Positions 26,608 to 34,270 of a DNA stretch of 50,199 nucleotides are shown here, piece by piece. Both the position numbers and the translations under genes were made by a program. A model generated the notes under the pieces. The model ran no database searches. It was given only the letters and a program-made list of their open reading frames with translations, and was not told where the DNA came from. Source of the stretch: Alkalilacustris brevis. GTDB lineage: Bacteria; Pseudomonadota; Alphaproteobacteria; Rhodobacterales; Rhodobacteraceae. The DNA is taken from positions 1 through 50,199 of the forward strand of contig NZ_QNVJ01000029.1 in NCBI RefSeq assembly GCF_003350345.1, read 5' to 3'. Within the stretch, counting starts at the first letter, position 1, and every line of letters begins with the position of its first letter.

Positions 26608-28032
26608 TCAGCCCTTGCGCAGAAGCGCCATAAGTCCGCGCACATCCGAAAGCTTGTCGAACTCGGCCACGCGGGCCACGACCTCATCGGCCTTGGCCTT
26701 GTCCCAGCCGGCGAACTCGGCGCATTCGTGGAACTTCTCGGCGACTTCGTCATAGCTCATCGGGATTGCGGGGCTGCCGCGGCCGAAATCGGCCTTGCCC
26801 GAGATCACCTTGCCGTCGTTGAGCGTGATGTCGATATAGGTGGTCATCAGGTGATAGCCTGCGGACTCGGCACGCTCGTCGATGACGAAATCGACCTTCT
26901 TGATGAACTCCTGCACATCGGGGCGCATCACCACCTCGTCGGTGAATTCGTTGAGGCCCGCGCGCCCTTCGATCAGCAGGATGGCCATGCAGAACTCCAT
27001 CGAGAACTTGGCCTGCAGCTCGTTGGTGGGGCGGTGGTGAATCAGTGCGTTGGGCATGTTGGAGTTGGTGCCCACGCGCACATGCTTCACATCCGCCGCC
27101 TTGATGTCGTTCTCGCGGATCAGGCGCAGCATCTCGGTCATGCCCGGATGTGTGAGCGAGCCCGACGGGTGCGGCTTGATCGACACGCCGGGGCTGTCGA
27201 AGGTCCAGGGGTTGCCCAGCTTGCCGTGGATGGAGTCGTGGTCATACCCGCCGCCCGCGGCCGAGAAGAAGCCGCGCGGCGCCTCGAGGATCGTGGGGGC
27301 CGCCGTCCAGCCATAGGAGGCAAACTGCGCCGCGACGATCCCGCTTTCGGATGAGCGCCCAGCATGGAAGGGCTTGGTCATGGTGCCGAAGTTCTCGCGC
27401 AGGCCGGCCGACTGGCTGCCGGCGATGGAGAGTGCGCGCAGCATCGCATCCTCGTCCAGCCCCATGAGCCGCCCGGCGGCCGAGGCCGACGCATAGGTGC
27501 CGCAGGTCGCGGTGGCGTGGAAACCGGTCTGGTAATGGCGGGGGTTGATCGCCTCGGCGATCTTGCACTCGACCTCGACGCCCAGGTGATAGGCCAGCAT
27601 CACATCCGCGCCCGAGCTTCCCAGCACCTCGCCCATCGCCAGCGCCGAGGGTAGCGCGGGGGCCGTGGGGTGCGTGAGCAGGCCATAGACGCGGTCCTTG
27701 CCGACCGCCAGCTGGGTGTCGTCGTAATCGTCGGCATGGATGCCCACGCCATTGGCAAAGGCGGCAAAACGCGCCGGCACGATCTTGTCCGAGCCGATCA
27801 CCGTGGCGCCATTGCCGTTGCCCGCGCCGATATCGGCAAGGTGCTGGCGCACGTATTCGCCCGATTGCGCAACCGAGCCCGACAGCGCCAGCCCGAGGCC
27901 GTCGAGGATCGATTTCTTGCCGTTTTCCACGACAACCGCCGGCAGATCCGACAGATTCGTTGTCCGGACAAACGCGCCAACCTCGCGGGTGAGGCCCGAA
28001 TCATGGTTTGCCTGGGCTGCGGTCTTGCTCAT
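26608..28032 (-). CDS. MmgE/PrpD family protein (second of three)
   Basis: 474 residues, full-length MmgE/PrpD. It shares long motif runs with the protein at 39056: DYDDTQLAVGKDRVYGLLTHPT, ECKIAEAINPRHYQTGFHATA and FGTMTKPFHAGRSSESG, so the two are paralogues. Family members isomerise, hydrate or decarboxylate substituted tricarboxylates or dicarboxylates. It is the first gene of the seven-gene minus-strand operon and is divergent from the tripartite transporter, with which it shares the 28033-28480 control region. Confidence 0.9.
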   Translation of the reverse strand: MSKTAAQANHDSGLTREVGAFVRTTNLSDLPAVVVENGKKSILDGLGLALSGSVAQSGEYVRQHLADIGAGNGNGATVIGSDKIVPARFAAFANGVGIHADDYDDTQLAVGKDRVYGLLTHPTAPALPSALAMGEVLGSSGADVMLAYHLGVEVECKIAEAINPRHYQTGFHATATCGTYASASAAGRLMGLDEDAMLRALSIAGSQSAGLRENFGTMTKPFHAGRSSESGIVAAQFASYGWTAAPTILEAPRGFFSAAGGGYDHDSIHGKLGNPWTFDSPGVSIKPHPSGSLTHPGMTEMLRLIRENDIKAADVKHVRVGTNSNMPNALIHHRPTNELQAKFSMEFCMAILLIEGRAGLNEFTDEVVMRPDVQEFIKKVDFVIDERAESAGYHLMTTYIDITLNDGKVISGKADFGRGSPAIPMSYDEVAEKFHECAEFAGWDKAKADEVVARVAEFDKLSDVRGLMALLRKG

Positions 28033-28146
28033 GTTTTGACTCCTTAGATAAACCTGTGATTGTCTGAACCCTTACAGGGTATTTGGGGGGCCGTGTCGCA
28101 AGGTCGCGTGGCCGCTGCTGCCCCGTAGAAAGCTTGCCAGTCGAGA

Positions 28147-28158
28147 ATTGTCAACATT
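28147..28158. promoter_or_regulatory. operator-like palindrome A (ATTGT CA ACATT)
   Basis: Imperfect palindrome whose minus-strand reading contains TTGACA, facing the PrpD-led operon that starts at 28032. It matches the operator style of FCD-type GntR regulators. Assignment to the regulator at 20407 is inference. Confidence 0.55.
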
Positions 28159-28364
28159 TCTGGCGGGCAATTCCGGTGCAGGGGAAGGTGGCCGAATCCG
28201 CCGGGTGTGCCTGCTGTGCCCTGAAATAAACATATAAAACAATGATTTGATTAGGGTTTCCCCGCGGCGAAGACCTCTTGCCGGTCTAGGGGTTTTGCGT
28301 CTGATTGTTTGAAGTTCTACGCTAACATATTGGTATCAAATGTTTTATGTGGAGGTGCATCAAA

Positions 28365-28376
28365 ATTGTTGACAGT
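28365..28376. promoter_or_regulatory. operator-like palindrome B (ATTGT TG ACAGT)
   Basis: Overlaps a probable -35 box TTGACA at 28369-28374. A site bound here would block the transporter promoter. Confidence 0.55.
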
Positions 28377-28396
28377 ATGTGCAAATCTCATAGGTT
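28369..28396 (+). promoter_or_regulatory. probable sigma-70-type promoter of tctCBA
   Basis: TTGACA at 28369-28374 and TAGGTT at 28391-28396, 16 bases apart, about 85 bases before the tctC start. The -35 box is perfect, the -10 box is only moderate. Confidence 0.5.
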
Positions 28397-28480
28397 CGGG
28401 GTGTGGGCATGCTGGGCGCCCGGCGGCCGGCCAGAGCAGGTACGGCCGTTAAAAAGTTCCCATGACAGTTGGAGGAGCAA

Positions 28481-29482
28481 ATGAACAACAACTTCACTCG
28501 CCGCGACATGCTGCGGATCGCCTCGGTAGGGGCTGCGGCCGCGACGGTGGCTTCGCCGGCCATTCTGCGGGCGCAGAGCGGCTATCCCGACCGGCCGATC
28601 AACGTGGTCATTCCGTTTGATACCGGCGGCTACAACGACCGTCTGGCGCGGGCTTCGGCGCCCTTCCTTCAGGAAGCGCTGGGTCAGCCGCTGAACATGA
28701 TCAACCGCGGTGGCGCAGGCGCGCTGCTGGGTCACACGTTCTTCATGCAGCAGCCCGATGACGGCTACACGATCTCGTGCAGCTCGTTCGGGCCGTATGT
28801 GCCGCTCAACATCCTGACCCAGGATGCGCCGTTCACTGTGGATGACTTCCACATGATCAACCTGCCCTCGCAGGACTACACGCTGATGGCGACGGCGGCC
28901 GACTCGGACATCCAGGACGCCGCCGACGTGATCGCGCGCCTGCAGGAGAATCCGGGCAGCTTGTCGATCGGGATTCAGCCGGCCTCGGCCGACCTGGTGA
29001 ACCTGATGCTGCTGCTCGATGCCCATGGGATCGAGCGCGACGCGGTGCGCCTCGTTACCTATGACGGTGGCGGGCCGGCCCGGAACGCTGCTGCCGGTGG
29101 CGTGGTCGATATCGCGCTGGTGGGCGGCCAGGGCTTCCTGCCGCTGCGCGAGCAGATCCGCCCGGTGCTGGTGTTCGACGAGGTCGACAACGACGACTGG
29201 GGCGGCGACCTGATCACCGACGTGTCGGGCGCGGATGCCGAGTTCGTCTACGGCTCGCAGCGCGGCTGGGGTGTGCACAGCTCCTTCGTGGAGAAGCACC
29301 CCGATCGCTACGAGATCCTGCTCAACGCGATCGAGACGGCCTCGAAGAGCCCGGAAATGATCGAATCGCTGACCAACCAGCAGCTCGCCACCGACTGGCG
29401 CGGGCCTGAGGTCTCGAACCGTGCGCTGCGCAACACCGCAGCTGTCATGGAGCAGCACATCGATCTGCTTGCGGGCACCTGA
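28481..29482 (+). CDS. tripartite tricarboxylate transporter substrate-binding protein (TctC family)
   Basis: 333 residues of the Bug/TctC periplasmic receptor family. The N-terminus TRRDMLRIAS (residues 6-15) followed by a hydrophobic stretch and ILRAQS is a twin-arginine-type signal peptide, implying export folded. The mature start YPDRPINVVIPFDTGGYNDRLARA and the NRGGAGALLGHTFF segment are typical ligand-pocket motifs of the family. It captures a carboxylate for the TctAB permease. The start at 28481 has GGAGGAG seven bases upstream. The ligand is unknown, but tricarboxylates and C4/C5 dicarboxylates are common for this family. Confidence 0.92.
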   Translation: MNNNFTRRDMLRIASVGAAAATVASPAILRAQSGYPDRPINVVIPFDTGGYNDRLARASAPFLQEALGQPLNMINRGGAGALLGHTFFMQQPDDGYTISCSSFGPYVPLNILTQDAPFTVDDFHMINLPSQDYTLMATAADSDIQDAADVIARLQENPGSLSIGIQPASADLVNLMLLLDAHGIERDAVRLVTYDGGGPARNAAAGGVVDIALVGGQGFLPLREQIRPVLVFDEVDNDDWGGDLITDVSGADAEFVYGSQRGWGVHSSFVEKHPDRYEILLNAIETASKSPEMIESLTNQQLATDWRGPEVSNRALRNTAAVMEQHIDLLAGT

Positions 29483-29551
29483 TCACAAAGTGTGACGGTT
29501 GCGGGCCGTCCCGTTCAGCGGGGCGGCCCGCGCCTGTTCGGAGGAAATTGG

Positions 29552-30019
29552 ATGGAAGAAAAATCAGGCCGCATCGTCGTGATGTGGGGGCATTTGCTGC
29601 TTCTGGCGTTCATCGCCGGCTCGATACTCTACTACTGGCTGGACGCGCGCGCGGTCTCGCTGCGGCCCAACAACCTCATCCTGGTCCAGCCGACCGCGAT
29701 CCTGGCTCTGCTGCTTGTGCTGGCCGTCGTGCCACAGTGTTTTCCCAGACTGTCCGAAGAAGAAATCGAAAGAGGCACGGAGCCGCTGTCGCATTTCGCG
29801 CGGATCGGCGCGCTGATCGCTTCGTTCACCGCGTTTGCCCTGTCGCTTGAAACTATCGGGTTCGACGTGGCGACGTGGCTTTTCATGATCGTCGGCCTGT
29901 ATATCTGCGGCGAGAGGCGCTGGTGGCTCAACCTGATCTTCAGCACGGTGTTCACGGTGCTTCTGATCTATGGCTACGGCGCGATCATCCCGTTCCCCTT
30001 CCCTCTGAGCATCCTGTGA
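29552..30019 (+). CDS. tripartite tricarboxylate transporter small membrane subunit (TctB family)
   Basis: 155 residues with four predicted membrane helices (about 12-28, 43-62, 85-103 and 108-145) and a hydrophilic loop rich in Glu after the second. This is the size and topology of TctB subunits. The chosen start at 29552 follows a GGAGG. It lies between the receptor and the large permease gene, 10 bases from the latter, completing the canonical TctC-TctB-TctA set. Confidence 0.9.
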   Translation: MEEKSGRIVVMWGHLLLLAFIAGSILYYWLDARAVSLRPNNLILVQPTAILALLLVLAVVPQCFPRLSEEEIERGTEPLSHFARIGALIASFTAFALSLETIGFDVATWLFMIVGLYICGERRWWLNLIFSTVFTVLLIYGYGAIIPFPFPLSIL

Positions 30020-30029
30020 GTGCCCAAGC

Positions 30030-31553
30030 ATGATTGAATTCAATGATGTCAACGCGGCGCTGACGCTGCTCACGTCGTCGCTCGATGCCTGGATCTGGCT
30101 GATACCGGGGCTGGCCATCGGGCTGTTCTTCGGTGCCATGCCGGGGATCTCCATCACCATGGCGATGGCGATCTTCCTGCCGATGACGATGTACATGGAT
30201 TTTCTGCCGTCGATCATCTTTCTGACGGCAATCTACACCGCGGCAGGGTTTGGCGGCTCGGTTCCGGCGGTGCTGATGAATATTCCGGGCACGTCCTCGG
30301 CGGTGGCCACCACCTTCGACGGCTACCCGATGTCGCGCGCCGGGCGCCACAACGAGGCGCTTGGCGTGGCGCTTGCGGCCTCGGTGATCGGCACGCTCTT
30401 CGCCTATATCCTGCTGATGTTCCTGATCGCGCCGGTGTCGCGCGTGGTGCTCAAGCTTGGCCCGCTGGAGTTGTTCGCCGTCGCCGTCTGGGGGATGCTG
30501 CTGCTTGGCTCGCTTACCGGGCGGTCGATGTCGCGGGGCCTGCTGGCGGGGGCCTTTGGCGTACTGGTCGGCACCATGGGCATGAACACTGCCGGGCATC
30601 TGCGCAATCCGCTCGAATTGCCCTGGCTGTTCGACGGGGTGCCTGTCATTCCGGCAATGATGGGCCTGCTGGCGGCCAGCCAGCTTATCGGCCTGATCAC
30701 CACCGATTACCTGATCGAGGACGAAGCCTCCCGCAAGATCAGCCTGAAGAAGATCATCGGCGGGATGCGGCTTGCGCTGACCCATCCGACGATCATTCTG
30801 CGTGGCTCGGTCATCGGTGTGCTGGTGGGCACGATCCCGGGGGTCGGCTCGTCGATCTCGAACCTGCTGTCCTATTCGGAAACCAAGCGCAACGCGCATG
30901 ACGCCGACACTTTCGGCACCGGCAACCCCAAGGGGGTGATCGCGGCGGAAAGCGCGAACTCCTCCTCGGAAGGCGGCGCGATGGCCACGATGCTGGCGCT
31001 CGGCATTCCCGGCGGCGGGGCGACGGCGATCCTTCTGGCGGCCTTCGCCATGCAGAACATCGTGGGCGGCCCCAGCTTCATCGCCAACAACAAGGATATC
31101 GTCTACGCGATCATCTTTGCCAATTTCGCCCAGGCGGTGCTGCTGCTGGGGATCGGGCTGGGCTTTGTCTATATCGCCGGATACGTGGTGCGGGTTCCGC
31201 TGCGCTACCTGATCCCGAGTGTTCTGGTGGTTTCCACATTTGGTGCCTACGCGATCGAGGGCAACGCGGCGGGGCCGATCACGCTGGTGGTGTTCTCGGT
31301 GATCGGCTGGGCCATGGTGCGCTATGGCTATCCGGTCGCGGCAGCGGTGGTGGGGCTGCTTCTGGGCAGCCTGCTGGAGCAGAACCTGATCCGCACCAAC
31401 CAGATCAGCGGCGGCGATTTCATCGGCTACGCGATGGAACGGCCGATAGCATTGGTGATCTTCGCGCTGATGGCCATTTCGATGGCGCTTTCGGCGCTGG
31501 CCAAGCATCGCCGCAAGAGCCGCCTGGCCAACCTGCCCGATCAGAGCATGTGA
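30030..31553 (+). CDS. tripartite tricarboxylate transporter large permease (TctA family)
   Basis: 507 residues with about a dozen membrane helices. Family signatures include GLFFGAMPGISITMAMAIFLP (about 31-51), GGSVPAVLMNIPGTSSAVATTFDGYP and IGVLVGTIPGVGSSISNLLSY (about 262-282). The last motif repeats the first in the inverted second half of the protein. It uses an ion gradient to import the carboxylate delivered by the TctC receptor. A good intrinsic terminator follows at 31586, ending the operon. Confidence 0.94.
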   Translation: MIEFNDVNAALTLLTSSLDAWIWLIPGLAIGLFFGAMPGISITMAMAIFLPMTMYMDFLPSIIFLTAIYTAAGFGGSVPAVLMNIPGTSSAVATTFDGYPMSRAGRHNEALGVALAASVIGTLFAYILLMFLIAPVSRVVLKLGPLELFAVAVWGMLLLGSLTGRSMSRGLLAGAFGVLVGTMGMNTAGHLRNPLELPWLFDGVPVIPAMMGLLAASQLIGLITTDYLIEDEASRKISLKKIIGGMRLALTHPTIILRGSVIGVLVGTIPGVGSSISNLLSYSETKRNAHDADTFGTGNPKGVIAAESANSSSEGGAMATMLALGIPGGGATAILLAAFAMQNIVGGPSFIANNKDIVYAIIFANFAQAVLLLGIGLGFVYIAGYVVRVPLRYLIPSVLVVSTFGAYAIEGNAAGPITLVVFSVIGWAMVRYGYPVAAAVVGLLLGSLLEQNLIRTNQISGGDFIGYAMERPIALVIFALMAISMALSALAKHRRKSRLANLPDQSM

Positions 31554-31585
31554 CAGTTCTCAACGCTTGCCACCACTCAAGCAGG

Positions 31586-31612
31586 AAGGGGCGCAGTATC
31601 CGCGCCCCTTTT
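31586..31612 (+). terminator. intrinsic terminator after tctA
   Basis: Perfect 9-base arms at 31586-31594 and 31602-31610 with a 7-base loop and a TTTT run. It ends the plus-strand transporter operon just before the convergent rhodanese gene. Confidence 0.75.
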
Positions 31613-31641
31613 GCATTTCAGATGATCCTGTTCGCAGGGGG

Positions 31642-33231
31642 TCAGCCGGTGGCACTGTCCTTCGGCCCGATCAGCAGAAACTCAGCGCGTTCCTGCGCGT
31701 CGAGTTGGGAGAGCAGGCCGGTCTCCCATTCCAGATAGCGGCGCGCGGCCTCCAGGTTGCCGTCATGGCGATCATGGACAAAGCGCAGGAAGTCGATGGC
31801 CTCGTCCGGGGCGGGTTCGCGCGGGTTCGGCTCAACGGCGGCGCCGGCGCGCTCAAGCGCGGGCTGGCCGCCCTCCACCAGGGCGATACGCTTGACGCCG
31901 GCTTCGCGCAGGTCGCGGGAGGCCAGACGGGCGATTTCGGGCGTGTCGGCGATCAGCAGCGCCTCGCGCCCGCCGATCCGCTGCGCCAGCGCGGCCAGCC
32001 GCGGTCGGATTGCCCAGATTGCGCCGGCCAGATGCCCCGCGCGGTAGCGTTGCGAGGGGCGCAGGTCGATCAGCCGCGCGCCTTCGCGCAGGCGCTTGAG
32101 TGCCCGCGCCGCCGGGATGATTTCGGGCGTGTCGGGCAGGTGCGGCTGCGGCAGATCGGGCGCGGGCAGGGCGCGCAAGGCATCGTCAACGGGCGCGATC
32201 ACCGGCTCATAGCCAAGTTGCCTGAGCCAGAAGGCGGCGATCGCGCTGCGCAGCCCGGTATCGCAACACAGAACCACCCGGCTGCGGCGCACCGCGATCC
32301 ACTGGTCGGTGGCCTGCACAAGCTGCACGCCGGGCGCAGGGGTGGCAGCCGCGATCGGATCATCGGCCACCTCGGCCTCGGAGCGCAGGTCGAGCACATA
32401 GGTCGTGCGCCCGGCCTCGCCGCGCATCCGCGCCACCTCGGCCGCGTCGGCCGTGGGAAACCCGTAGCGCGCGATCAGGTCCTTGGCCCGCGCGCGCGAG
32501 GCGGAAAGTGCGGTGTCATCCAGCGCGGGCAGGGGGGCGGGGGTGTTGTCGCGCTCAAGGTCGAAGCCCGCCAGCGCCCAGCCCTGGGTGCCGTTCTCGA
32601 GCGCCCGCACCCGGTCGCCGGCACCGACCAATGCCATGCCGATGGCGCCGACGATGCCGCGGGTGCGGCCCGCGCAGGTGACAACAATGGGCTTGCCTTC
32701 AGGCAGCGCGGCCAGCCGGTGGGGCAATTCGCCATTGGGCAGGCATTGGGCGCCGGGCACGCGCATCTTGGCGTATTCCTGCGGCGGGCGGGTGTCGAAA
32801 AAGGCGAAATCCTTACCCGAGCGGGCCAGTTCGTGCAACTCCCCGGCCCGGATCATCTGTGGATGCCAGAGTGTTTCGGCGAGTTCGCCCAGCGTCTTGG
32901 AGGGCACGTTGACCCCCTTGAACAGCCCCAGCCCGGCCGCCTGCCAGCCCTGCACGCCACCCGCGATCACGCTGACATCGGAATATCCCGCCTCTTCCAG
33001 CCGTCCGGCGGCCCGTTCCGCCACACCGTCGCCCGCGTCGATCACCAGCACCGGCGCATCGCGTCGTGGCACCAGTTGCCCGATGATCAGCTCGAGCCGG
33101 CTATAGGGGGCGGGAATGGCGAAGAGCGGATGTTCCTCGCCGAACTGGCCGGCCTCACGCACGTCCAGAAGCGCGATTTCGCCGCCTGCGTGAATCGCAG
33201 CCTTTGCGTCTTGTGGGGTGACTGTCTTCAT
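31642..33231 (-). CDS. four-domain rhodanese-like protein
   Basis: 529 residues made of four tandem rhodanese-like domains (about 5-105, 125-225, 260-350 and 370-465) and a helical tail. Domain 2 has an active-site loop CAGRTRG (Cys186) and domain 3 CDTGLRS (Cys323). Domain 1 has Asp65 and domain 4 Ala428 at the corresponding position, so they are probably structural or binding units. Rhodaneses carry sulfur as a cysteine persulfide. The start overlaps the stop of the hydrolase gene by 4 bases, so the two are co-translated. Why a sulfur-transfer protein belongs to this catabolic locus is not evident. Confidence 0.87.
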   Translation of the reverse strand: MKTVTPQDAKAAIHAGGEIALLDVREAGQFGEEHPLFAIPAPYSRLELIIGQLVPRRDAPVLVIDAGDGVAERAAGRLEEAGYSDVSVIAGGVQGWQAAGLGLFKGVNVPSKTLGELAETLWHPQMIRAGELHELARSGKDFAFFDTRPPQEYAKMRVPGAQCLPNGELPHRLAALPEGKPIVVTCAGRTRGIVGAIGMALVGAGDRVRALENGTQGWALAGFDLERDNTPAPLPALDDTALSASRARAKDLIARYGFPTADAAEVARMRGEAGRTTYVLDLRSEAEVADDPIAAATPAPGVQLVQATDQWIAVRRSRVVLCCDTGLRSAIAAFWLRQLGYEPVIAPVDDALRALPAPDLPQPHLPDTPEIIPAARALKRLREGARLIDLRPSQRYRAGHLAGAIWAIRPRLAALAQRIGGREALLIADTPEIARLASRDLREAGVKRIALVEGGQPALERAGAAVEPNPREPAPDEAIDFLRFVHDRHDGNLEAARRYLEWETGLLSQLDAQERAEFLLIGPKDSATG

Positions 33232-34169
33232 TGCGCGGCCTCTTCGTCTGCGGGGGCTTGCGGCTCCTGACCTGAAAAGAAGGCGCGGTAGGCGTCAAGG
33301 ATCAGGTCGGGGCGCTGTTCGGCCGGGTAATGGCCAGTGGGCACCGCAAAGCCGCGCAGATCCTCGCACCATTCCGACCAGGCTTCAATCGGCTTGAAAT
33401 GCCGCCCGCAATGGCTGTTCGATCCCCAGATCACCAGTGTCGGGCAGGTGATCTTGCGCTTGCCGTATTGCGATTTGTCCAGCTCGAAATCGACGCTGAC
33501 GGTGGCGCGATAATCCTCGCAGACGGCGTGGATCTGCTCGGGCGTGGTGCAGCGGATATACTCGGCCATTGCCTCGGGGGCGAAGATGCTCAGCCCCACG
33601 CCTTTCTTGTTCAGCTTGTACTGAATGTAATAGTCCAGATCGGCGCAGAGCAGTTTCTCAGGGAAGGGGGCCTTCTGCGCCATGAAGAACCAGTGATAGG
33701 ATTCCAGCCCCCAGCCCATCGACACATTGCTCAGCACATGATGCGTCGGCACGATGTCGAGCGCGGAAAAGCGCGTCACCCGCTCCGGCCCGTCCAGCGC
33801 CATGCGAAAGCCCACGCGCCCGCCCCGATCATGGCCGCCGATCATGAACTTGTCGAAGCCGAAATGATCCATCACGTCGAAATTGTCCTCGCCCATGGCG
33901 CGGAAGCTGTAGCCGGAATGGTCCGGCCCGCCATCGGGTTTGGAACTGTCGCCATAGCCGCGCAGATCGGGGACCACGACGGTGAAATCGCGGGCAAGAT
34001 CGGGTGCCGTGCGGTGCCACATGAAATGGGTCAGCGGGTTGCCGTGCAGCAGCAGAAGCGGCGGCCCCTCGCCCGCGATGGCCACGTTGATATCGGCGCC
34101 GCGGGTCTTGACCCGTTCGTAGCGAAAGCCGGGCATCGCGGCAGGGGCGGAAATCTCGCTGGCACTCAT
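33228..34169 (-). CDS. alpha/beta hydrolase of the haloacetate dehalogenase type
   Basis: 313 residues. The nucleophile motif is GHDRGGR, with Asp114 instead of the usual serine and with Arg115 and Arg118, as in fluoroacetate dehalogenase, where the arginines hold the substrate carboxylate. Asp138 (LDIVPTH) and His280 (TGHYPAE) complete the catalytic set, and His159-Trp160 (YHWFF) and Tyr220 (DYRA) match the halide pocket. The tryptophan expected around residue 185-190 is not present. It probably hydrolyses a C-halogen or epoxide bond next to a carboxylate. The start at 34169 has GAGGA at good spacing, better than the Met at 34175. Confidence 0.85.
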   Translation of the reverse strand: MSASEISAPAAMPGFRYERVKTRGADINVAIAGEGPPLLLLHGNPLTHFMWHRTAPDLARDFTVVVPDLRGYGDSSKPDGGPDHSGYSFRAMGEDNFDVMDHFGFDKFMIGGHDRGGRVGFRMALDGPERVTRFSALDIVPTHHVLSNVSMGWGLESYHWFFMAQKAPFPEKLLCADLDYYIQYKLNKKGVGLSIFAPEAMAEYIRCTTPEQIHAVCEDYRATVSVDFELDKSQYGKRKITCPTLVIWGSNSHCGRHFKPIEAWSEWCEDLRGFAVPTGHYPAEQRPDLILDAYRAFFSGQEPQAPADEEAAQ

Positions 34170-34204
34170 TGACATCCTCGTGGGTTTGGGGTTGGAAGTT
34201 GTCA

Positions 34205-34216
34205 ATTGTCTACAAT
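34205..34216. promoter_or_regulatory. operator-like palindrome C (ATTGT CT ACAAT)
   Basis: Perfect 5-2-5 palindrome in the 101-base gap between the divergent hydrolase and enolase genes. Its right half TACAAT could be the -10 box for the enolase gene, and TTGACA lies on the minus strand at 34200-34205. Occupancy would affect both directions. Confidence 0.6.
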
Positions 34217-34270
34217 ATGGCGTGCCCGGGCGCAAATCCGAAATGCCCGGCGTGGTTAGGGGGATCAAGC

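Larger units (their letters stand above)
28033..28480. promoter_or_regulatory. divergent control region, PrpD operon / TctCBA operon
   Basis: 448 bases without a gene, more AT-rich than the surroundings. It carries two palindromes of form ATTGT-N2-ACA(A/T)T at 28147-28158 and 28365-28376 and half-sites ATTGT at 28059-28063 and 28303-28307. Both palindromes contain TTGACA, on the minus strand in the left one and on the plus strand in the right one, so each overlaps a potential -35 box pointing at its own operon. Confidence 0.7.
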
